Assembly (NCBI RefSeq): GCF_040054535.1
Contig: NC_090780.1
Location: 7,774,501-7,838,500 of the forward strand
Length of the DNA: 64,000 bases
Source of the DNA: Antennarius striatus
Taxonomy: Eukaryota; Chordata; Actinopteri; Lophiiformes; Antennariidae
Direction of reading: 5' to 3'
In this document: positions 11,070 through 22,700 of the stretch, piece after piece
Layout of the letters: each line of letters opens with the position of its first letter
Numbering within the stretch: position 1 is the first letter of the stretch
The notes under the pieces: model-generated
Told to the model about the DNA's origin: nothing
Seen by the model: only the letters and a program-made list of their open reading frames with translations
Database searches by the model: none
Made by a program: the position numbers and the translations under genes

Positions 11070-11196
11070 AGGATGGAGAGGCCAACCGAACTATGCACGG
11101 GAAGGTAGTTCCGTCAAAACCAAGCAGCACTACACTAACTGACGTTCCGCTGATCCAACCAGGAAAGGTAAGTTAAGATCTTTCCCTTGGCGACAT

Positions 11197-11206
11197 CCAA
11201 TTACGT
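11197..11206 (+). promoter_or_regulatory. CCAATTACGT element in the ddit3 promoter
   Basis: It lies about 160 bp upstream of the predicted start site, with a GC box (GGGCGG) at 11225-11230 nearby. It repeats the composite site at 10352. Confidence 0.35.
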
Positions 11207-11347
11207 TGCCCGAAATCAACACTAGGGCGGGTCTTAGCCGGGTTTGGACGGTTGTTCTTTCTGTATAGTTTGTATGCGCAGCAATTGTGATGCAGTCATA
11301 AGACGGCCAGGACGAATTTGGGGCGTATGGGAGTCACATGAAAGGAA

Positions 11348-11356
11348 TGATGCAAT
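11348..11356 (-). promoter_or_regulatory. C/EBP-ATF response element (amino-acid response element) of ddit3
   Basis: The minus strand reads ATTGCATCA, identical to the core of the human CHOP amino-acid response element bound by ATF4, ATF2 and C/EBP-beta. It lies about 310 bp upstream of the predicted start; the human element is at about -300 by my recollection. Sequence, orientation and distance all agree. Confidence 0.65.
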
Positions 11357-11440
11357 GCTTGGCAACCAATTTCTAGCTGGGGATAACACCAGCAGAATCA
11401 GAACATGTTTTATTAAACAGTATTGGCTCTAACTAAAGTC

Positions 11441-11720
11441 TAAAAATATACATATATGCATGGATATCTAATGTCGAAGAATTGTTTGTTTCCGCACATA
11501 AAAGTTGAATCGATTTTCTCACGAATTATCTCATCGTAGTAAAATAAAAAAAATAAATCCATACGACGTGTCAATTTACTGCTTACTAGTTGGTATTTTT
11601 AATGGCTGTGTTGGAATCCGCTTGTTTCCATTCGATTTTTTTGGTTAATATGGTTGTCTAAAGTTACTTCGGGACACTGACACACAACCCCATTCACTCC
11701 ACGGGAGGGAGAAAAAAAAA
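11441..11720. other. Spacer, nothing recognised
   Basis: AT-rich sequence upstream of the ddit3 promoter, with no open frame of interest, repeat or motif that I can support. Confidence 0.5.
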
Positions 11721-11760
11721 TAGCCACCGACAACTCTTCCTTTTCTATCAGACCAGACTT

Positions 11761-12010
11761 TAGGAAGGCAGATGTCCTTTATTTGTCGGGAATTTATGAT
11801 ATGGGCCGGTGAGACGCTGGACACGCACGTGTGTCCAGCGGTGTCGTGTTCTCATTCATTTCATACCGCGCGCTCTGTCGCAGCTCCGCCAGACACACGC
11901 GCCCGGGCTGGAGCGAGCTCGCGCCGCTGGGGTTGATCCGACAGCCCCCCCCCCCCACCCCCACCGCACCCCCCACCCCAGTGTCCGGTTTTAAGATGTT
12001 AGTCATTGAT
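11761..12010. promoter_or_regulatory. CpG-rich patch with a perfect hairpin, possible promoter of unknown transcript
   Basis: This local island is rich in CpG and GC compared with its surroundings. It holds a 10-bp perfect inverted repeat (CGCTGGACAC, loop GCACGT, GTGTCCAGCG; 11815-11840) centred on an E-box CACGTG, and then a C-rich run at 11943-11956. No protein similarity is visible on either strand. It may be an unassigned promoter or a distal ddit3 element. Confidence 0.35.
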
Positions 12011-12360
12011 TAAAGCAGGAATCCTCTTTAGTCCGCGATGAAGAAAAATATATTTTACACATTTCCTGATCTTCATCGTTTAAATGTTGTGAATCAACTG
12101 ATCATCATGTTGTGCGTTAAAGAGCGACTCCACTTGTTCTATAATAATGTCTCCCGGCATAATAATAACAATCCCTGTATAGGAATGTATTGATTATTAA
12201 AAAGAATTCCAAACGGTAAAAGTGCTATACAGCAATGCAGTTACTTTCTCGTGTTTATGACAGATGTATAGTTTTAAAAAACGTGCGTCCACATCCAAAT
12301 GAAGTCTGTATGACGACACGTTTGCCGGTAGAAATAAATATTATTATTACCATGCAGACA

Positions 12361-12435
<75 letters not shown>
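12361..12435 (+). repeat. (TCTA)n microsatellite
   Basis: About 18 uninterrupted tetranucleotide units. Unlike the TCTA tracts near 35.8 and 56.3 kb, no LINE tail precedes this one. Confidence 0.95.
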
Positions 12436-12839
12436 AAAATATCTACACACACGGAATTATAAGTAATATGTGTCTTTTTAAATGTTTGTTTCACCTCAGG
12501 AGATGTTACTCTTATTGACGCCCACTAAATTTGCCTATATCAACTATTCGATCAGTGATTAGATTGTTAACTATTCAGGACACTCACCTGATATTTACTG
12601 ACAAAATAGAAGTGATGGAATCAAAATAACCTTATTGCCAATATATCTCATTAGAAAAGACAATGTGATTGTTATATTATCTAAACACAGAGTTGGCCAA
12701 GTTCACCACCTCAGTCACAGGAGGAGCCGAATGGGAAGCTTCATCTGTGATGTTGTCATTGTTGTTGGATGACCAGCAGTGAGGTAAACAATAACTTGTG
12801 ATAATAAAATAAAAGCACGTTTCACCATGGAGCTCTCTT

Positions 12840-13120
12840 GTTGCGAGCTCTTCACCCGGCTCTTGACACTTTGTGCCCTAATCCCAAACTCAGCACACAC
12901 AAAGTGTTTTCCATCCACGCTGCAACGTGCGCGGCTAAACATGCGCAGCCCCATAGCAACAGCGCCAAGCAGCGAATAGAAAGCTCAAATACTGTCTCTA
13001 GGACCCGGGTTAAAGCGCTGCAGGAAGCACCGTGAACACGTCACGGCTTGAGCGGCTGTTGCTGAGTAGTTCAGCATACTTTCCCTACACCCCTCCCTCT
13101 CCATCCCGGCCCTCTGTTTA
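12840..13120. promoter_or_regulatory. CpG-rich patch with NRF1-like and RFX-like motifs, possible orphan promoter
   Basis: The patch contains ACATGCGCAG (NRF1-like), ATAGCAAC (X-box half site), CpG clusters and a 10-bp inverted repeat (ACACTTTGTG / CACAAAGTGT) around 12865-12907. No coding similarity is found downstream on either strand. Promoter identity is an inference from composition only. Confidence 0.3.
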
Positions 13121-13975
13121 CTCTGTCAGTCCCGCCGTCTGTGTTGTACTCATTAGAAAACACTGTTTACAAGCCCGAATCAAGGTTGCCTCTTTGTCAG
13201 TTTACATGTTCATTTATTTGTCGTTTCAGTAATATTAAATAAAAAACGATGCAAAGTATGAAGATTTTGGATTTAATTGATATTTATTCTCTGTTCTGTG
13301 ACTCGCTTGTTGTCATGTGTTATTTGACACGTAGAATTAAAGTAAACAAACACTTAAAATGCTTATTTCCAGGTCATGCGGATCATTCTGATACTAGATT
13401 TAGTACTGGGGGATGTGAGATTGCAGTCGCTCTCATGTTTTTCCTGATCTCACTTTACTCATTTTTATCCATCTAGTCTCCATAAAAAAAAGAAGAAGAA
13501 AAATACAGTCCTTGTATTAATTGATATGTTTAGCAGACCTACATTATTCCCATTCTACAATTTCATAGAAGATTTTATGAAGGAGTAAAGAAAAAGATAA
13601 AATCCCTATATATAAACACATATCTTTTGGAGACAAAAGTGGTCAAACGAACCACTTTTGTCAATTCTTGATTTATCTCGATTAATCTAAAGAAGTGCTT
13701 GAGAGTGAACCGAATAAATGTTTGCTTGCTGTTTTTTTCCATGCTGCAGTATTTAGAACAATGCAGGTGTATAAAATGAAGATAACATTCAACACCAACA
13801 GTGGTTGTTGTTAATGTGTTGATCTACGATTCCCTTAAACCACACTTCAGCTTTTGTTTTCTTTTGTTTCACAGTAAGGAAAAGTCTGTGGAATTTCTAT
13901 CCACCACAGTGTCTTCTCTCCGTCCTGTGCCCTTGGTCAGAGCTCCACACCCAGTGTGGAGCGCTGTCCCTTTCC
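13121..13975. other. Spacer with a perfect hairpin
   Basis: No gene is seen. A 12-bp perfect inverted repeat with a 7-nt loop (GACAAAAGTGGT / ACCACTTTTGTC) lies at 13632-13662. Confidence 0.5.
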
Positions 13976-13976
13976 C

Positions 13977-13979
<3 letters not shown>

Positions 13980-14058
<79 letters not shown>
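13980..14058 (+). repeat. (CA)n microsatellite
   Basis: About 39 CA units, uninterrupted. Long open frames through it are artefacts. Confidence 0.97.
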
Positions 14059-14059
<1 letters not shown>

Positions 14060-14062
<3 letters not shown>

Positions 14063-15450
14063 GCTGTCAGAATCCTTCCCCTCTCAACTGAGACCAACTG
14101 ATACAGCTGTCAACATAGGCTGGTGATACGATAATTCTTTCTTTCTAGTGACTCACCCTTTATCACTTTATTTTTTTGTTTTGTTTATTTTTTTTGGAGA
14201 CCCAAGCAAACAACAGAACGACCCTCCTCACTGTATCACAAAGTGTGGCTAATTGATGAGATGTGGGCAAACAAAAAAAGAGTTCTAGAATGTCATTGGG
14301 ACACTTTGCCTACGAATATTTCACCACTTTTTCCCGAGCTTCAGGTTTTTCTTCAAACATTCATCTCTTTTGTCAATTGCCGTCTCAGCTGAGGCCAATA
14401 TTGTGATCTTCTACTGTCTGATGAGGCCCATTAATCATTTGCATTTTGTCCGCAGAAGGTTCTGCGTGTTTTACCTTTATGATTTAAATGTCCAGTATTC
14501 AAAAAAAAGGAGGAAACCTTAGGAATAGTTGAATATTTGTCCAGATTTAAAACCTCCATGTCACATCCACTTGCTCAGAATTCTGCACAGGGAGCTTAAG
14601 GACGACTTTGCAGACAATCTGGTTAAGTCTGTTAAAACAGTGTTTACCTCTGAGCCTCGCCTCTCTTTACTCTTCCATCTTCATCTCCTCTTTTTATTTC
14701 ATGCGCTGTAAGCCTCGTTCTGACTCACAACGGTATGCAGCCCTTTTTTACTTTGCTTACCTCCACCCATTCTGATGTCTCTCCTCCCCTGTCCAGACAC
14801 ATTCAAAAACATATGAATATATTTATCCATCTATAATAAACTGACACAAAGGCCCGCGTGTGATAATATGTATCTTACCTTTGTCAGTCTTTGTCACTTG
14901 TTCTTTCTCTGCTTCTACATTTATCGGCGCCGGCTGTCTCACACCGACTGGAACAATTTCCTTTTTAACTGCAGATGCAAATGTTTATAGGTTGAAACCA
15001 ATTATATGCATCTGTGACATAATTCAAACAGGTTGTTGGTGTGATTTGATCTTTTATATCAGCAATGATTACAGTTTTTTTCAGTCGCTTACAAGCGTTT
15101 GTCCAGACAGCAGTCACATTTTCAAAACTCTAAACACAATTAGCACAGCATCGGTCTTTTGTGGCCATACCATTCACACATTTCATGCTGCTTTCACACA
15201 ATATGCTGTCAATGAACATATTTCCACAATGCTTTCATTTTCTTAAGCTATACCTCCCAACAAAATTATGGATTGTTTTTTTTATAATTTACGAATGTTA
15301 ACATACAACATCCCACAATAGCAACAACATTATTCCAAACCTTACAGTATAAAAACCTCTGATTCTGCAATGATATCAGTTCAAAAACAATATATCGCAG
15401 CTGATAAACAATTCAATTTAAAAAAAAAAAAAATTGTCTTATTTTATATA
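14060..15450. other. Spacer, nothing recognised
   Basis: AT-rich, no protein similarity, no clear repeat. A poly(A) run lies at about 15421-15434, just before the tail of the SINE that follows. Confidence 0.5.
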
Positions 15451-15804
15451 CTCAATTAATCCTGAAAGGGAAATTAGTGGCACATTCTAGTGTTAGTAAT
15501 TCATACGTGCGTATATTTGTGTGTACAGGCCCGGAACACACACTCACACACACAGGGGTCTTGTACGCATGGGGGGGGGGGGTAGAGTGGCAGCTCCTTT
15601 ATGGTGCGCCCAAATGTGCAACTTGTAAGGGCACGTTGGCAGTGAGCCCTTGCTCAAGGGCCCGTCGGCAGTGCTCCATAGATGAGCTGACACCCACTGT
15701 CAGCTCCCACTCTGGGTATTTTTGGGTGGGAGCGGGAATCGAACCGCCAATCTTGGAACATTGGACGACTCGCTCTACCACTGAGTCACTGCCCCCCCAT
15801 TGAC
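15450..15804 (-). mobile_element. tRNA-derived SINE (copy 1)
   Basis: On the minus strand the head reads GGCAGTGACTCAGTGG (box A region) with box B GGTTCGATTCC as a perfect match at 15735-15745, as in Pol III promoters. A body follows with AGCACTGCCGACGGGCC and a CT/GT-rich part. The tail ATTTCCC..GGATTAAT..AGTAT resembles the 3' end of the LINE copies at 35.7 and 56.3 kb. A C-run (G-run on +) lies at 15571-15582. Copies 2-4 at 32.6, 38.0 and 58.8 kb belong to the same family. Confidence 0.75.
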
Positions 15805-15805
15805 A

Positions 15806-18800
15806 CACAGATCATTACCCAGGGTGGATCCGGCATAGCAAGCGATTCTATCCCAGGTGCATCACCGTGGATGATATCAGAGATTGTAGAGATTAGACAC
15901 AGTAATTTTGTGGTTTTTTACGTAAGCCCCCCCCCCACACACACATTTTTCCAGGCTTTTTGGTGTTCCAGGCTTTTTTGCTGTTGTTGTTTTTTGTTGT
16001 TCAAAATGCTGTTGTGGGTTTCATGGCTATTTTGTTCACTGTAAGCCTTTTCTTTTCTATTATATTGTAAACAGAATTTTTACTGTACCTCCTGTAATAA
16101 ACTGTAAAGGAAAAAAACTGATTTGCTCTTTACTGGAATGCTTTTGAATGTGAAAATTGCATGTGGACAAAAAGTTTCCAACCAAGACATTTTGTGTACA
16201 TTTTGCAGGCAAATACCAGTAAAACCGAAACATAAAAGTCTATGTAATTTTTCAAATGTCAATGATACCCAGTATTTTGAAACCTGTTGTACTTTGATTG
16301 ACTGCATGTATCTTATGAAGTGAAAACAATCATTATTGTTTGACACAGTAATTTCATTTTGAGTCGTATATCCACAGTTTTGGTAAAGTGTGTGTACAGA
16401 CAAAGATTTGTTCTATTTTGAAATGAAGAGTTAGTGTTTATTTAACAAATGTGTTTTTGAGAAGAAAATTAACCATTTGGTCAATTGTGCTTTCTAGGTG
16501 TGAGTCTGTGTTTAGAGTTTTGAAAATGTGACTGCTGTTTGGACAAACGCTTGTTAGCGACTGAAAAAAACTGTAGTTGTTGCCAAAAGGCTCCGACTGT
16601 CTGTACTCTAAAAACATAACTGCATAGTGTGTTAGGACCCCACCGATCCACTAGCGTCTGTCTCAGCATAACCTTTTCCTCCTTAATATGCATTTTTTAA
16701 ATGACAATTTAAGGTGCAACCTTTGTTTTAATTTAGTTTTTAAACAATTCTCCACCGAAATGACCATTTTAAGAGTTTTTAAAGACCAATTTCTACTTAC
16801 TGGTGGTGATGCTTCAACTGTCTTTATGTGTTGCTTGATCTTACAGCTCTATTTGTCACAGCTGACCATCAGATGTTGCTCTCTGCGTTTGTTATAACAT
16901 TTTTGAGGTCTTATTGCACTGATAGAATCCCTTCCAACAGTACAGGTGATTTTTCTTTTCGGTGGAGTCTTTTTTCCTGGCATGAAGCACAGGGATCCAT
17001 ATAGGTCCATTCACGTGCATATATGAAACACACTACTTTTATCCTGATGATACTCAGACACCCATAAAACCTGATACAAATGGGTCCAGTAATTCTTTAA
17101 CAAGTACAGATAATATCAAATATTTCCTTGTTTTGTGGTCCTATGTGACCTTCTGTTACCTTGTGTAAAGAATCTTATTTTAAATTAGAGAGGGTGAGAG
17201 AGGGTCACTCATGTTTTCATCATTCACATACTAGATTGCTGAAGATTGTTGTACATTTGTCTGAACTAGACTTTTCGTTATCCAGGTGAAAGGTGGTCCA
17301 AAGTGCAGCTGCCAGAATCCTGACAGGAATGTGTAAATACTGTATGAGCATGGACCCTACAGACCAGTACCAGTCTAGTACCACAGCCTGGTACTAGACT
17401 GGTACTTTCAAGTCTTTTAGTGTCACCCATAAATGTTAGACAGATGTCTCACTCTTCTTTTGTCTCCATCTATTTTCGAAACTAAATTCTTTCATTTGTT
17501 GTTAATGATTTTTTAAAATTCATTTATGCAGTCATCTGGGAAACATTGCAATATATTTGATCTTTCAGTGTTTCCGCTTTATTTTCAAAGATGCCATTGT
17601 CATTTTTATTAATGTTTGTCAAATAAAGGGAATTTTTATTCACACATAGCTCTGTATTTTCTTAAATATTTCCATACAATTTTAATCTGTCCATTGTCAT
17701 TTTAAACTTTGATCAGATGCTGACATTTAAAAAAAAGTTTATGCAATACAACCAGTCTTCATTTTATAATTTTCATCACAGACACGTCCAACATCATGTG
17801 TAAGAAAAATAAAGAAGCCCAAAGAAGAGAAGCCTGTCACTTTTAACACTTGGGATTATTTAGTTTGTAATCGGTTTAGATGTGTTTTAACAGATGGATG
17901 GTGGTGGCCTAATCTATCATACCTAAAATAGAACGACAAATGTAAATTTGATATACAGTATGGGTCTATGTGTGCTCATCTGGGTGGTCTCTTGATCAAA
18001 CCTCTCTATTATCACAATTTGAGTCTAACTCAACTCTACAAGGACTAGAACTAGATTTGACCAGATTAAATTTGCTTTATCATGACTCTGACCTCTGCAC
18101 GACTGTGAGGATGACTCACCAGAATCACCTGATCTCTCACCTACCTTTAATCTACTGTTATCTGTCATCTGCCAGTAACCTGATATCAAACACGAGAAAA
18201 CCATTTAAATTATTTTAAATGTCAGATAGAATTAAAGTTTAACAGATGAACTGAGTAATTTGTGTGTTTTACTCTTCGCTCTTCCTGACTTTAGTCTGTG
18301 GGATGTGTTAGTTTTCTCAACAGTAACTGTGGTTGTGTGGAAAGTAGGAAAATTTGAAGAATGGACATAATATTTAAGTTGTTTAATCTTTTAGGACACT
18401 GTGCTTGCGGAGAGAACTGATAAGCAGTAAAACCAAATAAGCGTTTAAATGAACCTCTCGTACTATTTGAACGTCATGTTTACATTTTATTCTGTTCATG
18501 CAAATTATCCAAATTTTAATTAAGGTAGTCAAGAATCTCAATTTATTGGTTCATTTCTAACAAATTAAAAATAATTTATAATTTTAGGAGAGTAATGACA
18601 TGTATTTGTGAAGGGAAAACACCTCAAAAGGAGTTCTTTACACCTCTGGTGAGTGTTTTTGTCCTTGAACGTCGAACGACTGTTTGAGATGCTATGCTGC
18701 CACCTAGTGTTCACACGGGGAACACCACGTCAATTCACCTCGAGCGATGGTTGGTTGTTTAGTACATTATTTGCAAATTAGAGATTGTGTGACTTTCAAA

Positions 18801-19045
18801 CATATCGTTATAAAACGAGTTTCTGTAGTAAAGCATGGCTACACTTGGTCATACTGAAGACTGGTAGGGATATTACTTGTAATCTTACATCATCCTTTCA
18901 TTCATCAGTTGTTTTTCAGTCGCTCAGGCATGAGGCCAGACAACATTAACATGGTTTTAATCGTCACATCTCTTCAGGGCAAGTATTGGGATCATTTCAT
19001 TAGTGATTTAAACGTGTGATCTTCATTTCATGAAATAAAAAGGAA
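15806..19045. other. Intergenic spacer with a 17-bp perfect hairpin
   Basis: No gene or RNA is recognised in 3.2 kb. Open frames are short and unlike known proteins. A perfect inverted repeat lies at 17366-17406. By synteny with mammals mbd6 would be expected between ddit3 and dctn2; no methyl-CpG-binding motif is visible. Confidence 0.5.
17366..17406. repeat. Perfect 17-bp inverted repeat, 7-nt loop
   Basis: Arms AGTACCAGTCTAGTACC (17366-17382) and GGTACTAGACTGGTACT (17390-17406), loop ACAGCCT. There is no mismatch. Confidence 0.9.
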
Positions 19046-19065
19046 CAGAGCATATTGTACATTGT

Positions 19066-19071
19066 TTTATT
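19066..19071 (-). terminator. Poly(A) signal AATAAA of dctn2
   Basis: Minus-strand AATAAA, 683 nt beyond the dctn2 stop codon, giving a 3' UTR of about 0.7 kb (19045-19753). Confidence 0.7.
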
Positions 19072-19753
19072 GATCCGTTTCCATGACCACAGAAGAATAA
19101 CACGGTTGACATGTAGGCGGTGACAAACTCAGTGGTGTCTGGTTGTAGTCATAATATAGTTACAAACGACTAAGCATGAGGAAACAATAAGGTCCACGGG
19201 CATATTTACAGTCATTCTTTCTGAGACGCTCCCACAGACATGCGCCAGATAAAACGCTACGACACAACACAACCTGATCTTTCTTTTTACAGTTGACAAC
19301 GTCATTGCATCATCCATGAAACCCAACGTGACTCTATTCCATTAAATTTGTATCCTTTGAAATGTACAGTGCAAATTTAATAATAGAGTGAGGTGTTCCA
19401 AAACAGAGGAATTCAAAGTATTTTATACTAATAATAAAAAAAAACACTCCAGTCTAAATGTCAATAAGCTTAACCGCGGACTGCAATCAGTGGTATAGAT
19501 GAAGTAGGCAGGTATTTATATTTTAAATTAATTTTATACTCATGAAAAGAGGAGGCAAGGAGAGTGGACACGAATATTTGGTCTACTTATTTGTTATTTC
19601 ATCTTTTCCAACTTTCTTAACATTCCACTTCACGAAAAAAGGCAGAGATGAAGAGAGCAAACGAGGAAAACCCGAACTGCCCTCTGTGTCCTCCAGCCGA
19701 CCACTGTTAGTCCGTGTTCTACCCCCTTAGATCAGTCCAAACTGTGTCACCGT
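19072..19753 (-). other. dctn2 3' UTR
   Basis: Non-coding sequence between the dctn2 stop and its poly(A) signal. Short open frames inside it show no similarity. Confidence 0.65.
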
Positions 19754-22700
19754 TTATTTGTTGAGCTTTTTAATCCTCTGATCAAGAGCAGCAAAGTTTT
19801 CCTCTACAGCCACAAGGTTTTCCTTCATCGTCTGCTGGACCTGGAGAAAGGGTGAAAATAAATACATGAAGTGAGAGGGGAGAAAAGAGGAAGTAGAAAT
19901 GAAGAAAAAGTTGGAAATGTTCTCTAGAGAGATGAACTAATGACACAAAGAGGCTTGGGTGGAGACGAGTGATCATGATTTGTGGAAAATGGAATATTCT
20001 ACTGTCCAGCTGTTGGATAGCGAACAATTTGAAATTGTTCTTTAAGGCAGTGATGAGCATTTTAACATGGGAGACAGAATTTCTGTCAAATTTATGTATG
20101 CTTTATTTATCACATGGGGATAAAAAAAAAAGGTGGAAAAACAGACACACTGCTTTGCCAGAGGCCTTAAAATGTGAATGAGTGGAGGTAAAGGTTGAGT
20201 TTGAGCCCAGGAGGCTTCAGAGAGATGAGGCTCTTTCATTTTTACACTCATCTATTCCGTGCATGAACAGACTAAGTTAAACTCAACTGGTTGAGTTTGT
20301 GAAGTCCTTTTTCCCTCCTAGTCCAGCACATAATCTTATTTTATTTTCAACAATCCCTTCTGGACAAAATCCCAGCAGGGTTTCCCTAGGAATCTAGCTT
20401 CTAACAAACTGTAGCTCAGTCTGCGTCTATAGAGACCAGCACCTGTCAACAGCCGGTGCTGGTCTCAACAGCAACAGCAGACGGTTCATCGTTCAGCTCA
20501 ACATGTTCATCTACTGTTCCTGTGGTTGTAGGAGCTCGTGCAAAAAGTGAATATTTAAGTGGGTAAAATCAGTCAAGTTCCACAGCTCACAGGTATAAAG
20601 AGCGTTTTCTGCCTACCTGTGCCAGCAGAGTGTTATTGTCCTTCAGAGAGTTGTTGATCATCTGCTGTGTGGTGTCTAGGTGGGTCAGCAGCTGACCGAA
20701 CTGCATGGCTGTGAGGTTGGATGAGGAGGGAGAAGCAAACAGAGGGGGCAGTAGATAAGATTGAGTATGGGTTGTCACGTTTATAAATTTGGAGTTAAAA
20801 AAAAAACGATAAAAATGCAGTGCTCCGGGCCAAAGCGACGGGAGGAAAGACAAATAGGGGAATGTGACCTGAAACAAATTACTGATGATTAGGGAATATT
20901 TTCTTATAGTTGTTTGCCTTCATCTACAAAGAATCATCAGGAGATAAAAAGTCTACCCATATTGAGCTAAAAACACTTAAGCTGCAGACTGTGACAGATT
21001 GGTGCAAAGACTCCTGATGACAAATGACCTCCTTCAGCTCTCAGAAAAAAAATGATCAGTACCATCTATTCATTCCAAGGCTCTGGTTTTCTGTACCAAA
21101 TAATAAAAAGATAATAATATGATATATAAAACATTAATATCAGACTTCATACGAAAGATATGAAAACAAATGTCTTGGTATTATAAACCAAGCGCACCCA
21201 TCACACAGTTCTCTCACCAGCAGGCAGCGCATCCCAGTCTGACATAGAACTGGCGTTGGCGTCTTTGGCGAGGAACGTGAATGATGAATAAATATATAAA
21301 CTTTGACTCATAAAGAAACAGATGAACAAATATCCAATTGTTAAGCATGTTTATCAACGCGTCTTCGACGTGGCGCTGTTATATGTGAGAAAATAGTCGG
21401 TTTTAACTCCGTCCATTCTGTGTGTACATGTAGACACAGGTCACACACACTGAATTCACAGAGGTTATCGTCACAGGGAGACGCCCCTCGGATAGAAAAA
21501 GTTTCGGTTACAGCGTCCACACGACAACACAGACCTGGCGTTTTCAACAAACTCCCCTTTGGCCAGCGTTATCATCCCGGATATCTACGTTGTCATGTGG
21601 ATGAAAGGCGTAACCACAACAAAAGGCCCGCTGCCTGATGCCTTACGCATATCGTTCACGTGATTCCTTTTGGTTGGGCGCCGTAATTGTTTGGGCGCCA
21701 TGATTGGTCGGGTGCTTGATTGACAGGTAGTGGGTGGAGATAAAATGTGACACCGTTGAGGTTTTCAAGTGAGCTTATTCAAATATATAGGTGGGGAGAT
21801 AACAGCATTTATTCCTCCCTGGTGGGGGGGCGTAACAGTACAGATGGATTTATTCTAATTTTATGAGAGGCTCCATTTCAGTCATATTTTGGACTTCTAA
21901 TAGAAACGCGTGGTGCTGGGGGGTCACACCGTCATTCTGAACAACAGTTCCACTTCCTTTCCATCCTTTATCTCACTGAAAGTGTTTTCAGAAAATACTA
22001 AAACCTGAGTTACTTTCCAGCGGTACTCTGTTCTCTAGTTTCATCCTACATAATTTGAATCTTTAATGCCACTCCCCATCCCCCACTAACCTACATACAT
22101 CCTCTCCTTGAACTCTCATGGGTGTCATTTCAAGGTTCTTACCCCACAGAAAACAACAGACCATAAATTATCCAGTTTTTACTCTTATTATGCTGGCTGG
22201 GAGGAAATTTGGCCACAAGCATCATTAGAAACATGAACTTAGGACCAGTAAACACATCTTTCTGACTGTTAAGGCCCATAAAAATACAATTTCATACTTT
22301 TATTTGAGGATACAAAAATTGAAATACTGCCAACCACCAGCTGCTGATTTGTTTTTTACCTTGTTCATGCAACTCCTTTACAGCAACAAGCCTCTGCACC
22401 ACTTGAGGTGTGGAAGTGGACATGGCGTCCCACTTCTGAACCACATCATAAAGCTGCGACACCTGGCAAGAAAAACACATACGAGCATGTTTCAAGCCTC
22501 CAGCCGAACAATATGTTTATTTCACAAAGGGTTACTCATTCATCCTTTGTTTCATGATGCAATAATTAATGTACTCTAAATACAACATTAATACATGATT
22601 TTCATGATACTGTAAATGATAGAAAATGCTACAATTCTGTCCACACAGCTGTCATTGTCATCAGTCCATACAGATTGACATTTGTTCTTTCCAGGTCCAT

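Noticed and set aside
15735..15804. tRNA gene on the minus strand
   Set aside because: The box A and box B matches belong to a degenerate tRNA-derived SINE head; the cloverleaf is not intact and a SINE body and tail follow.
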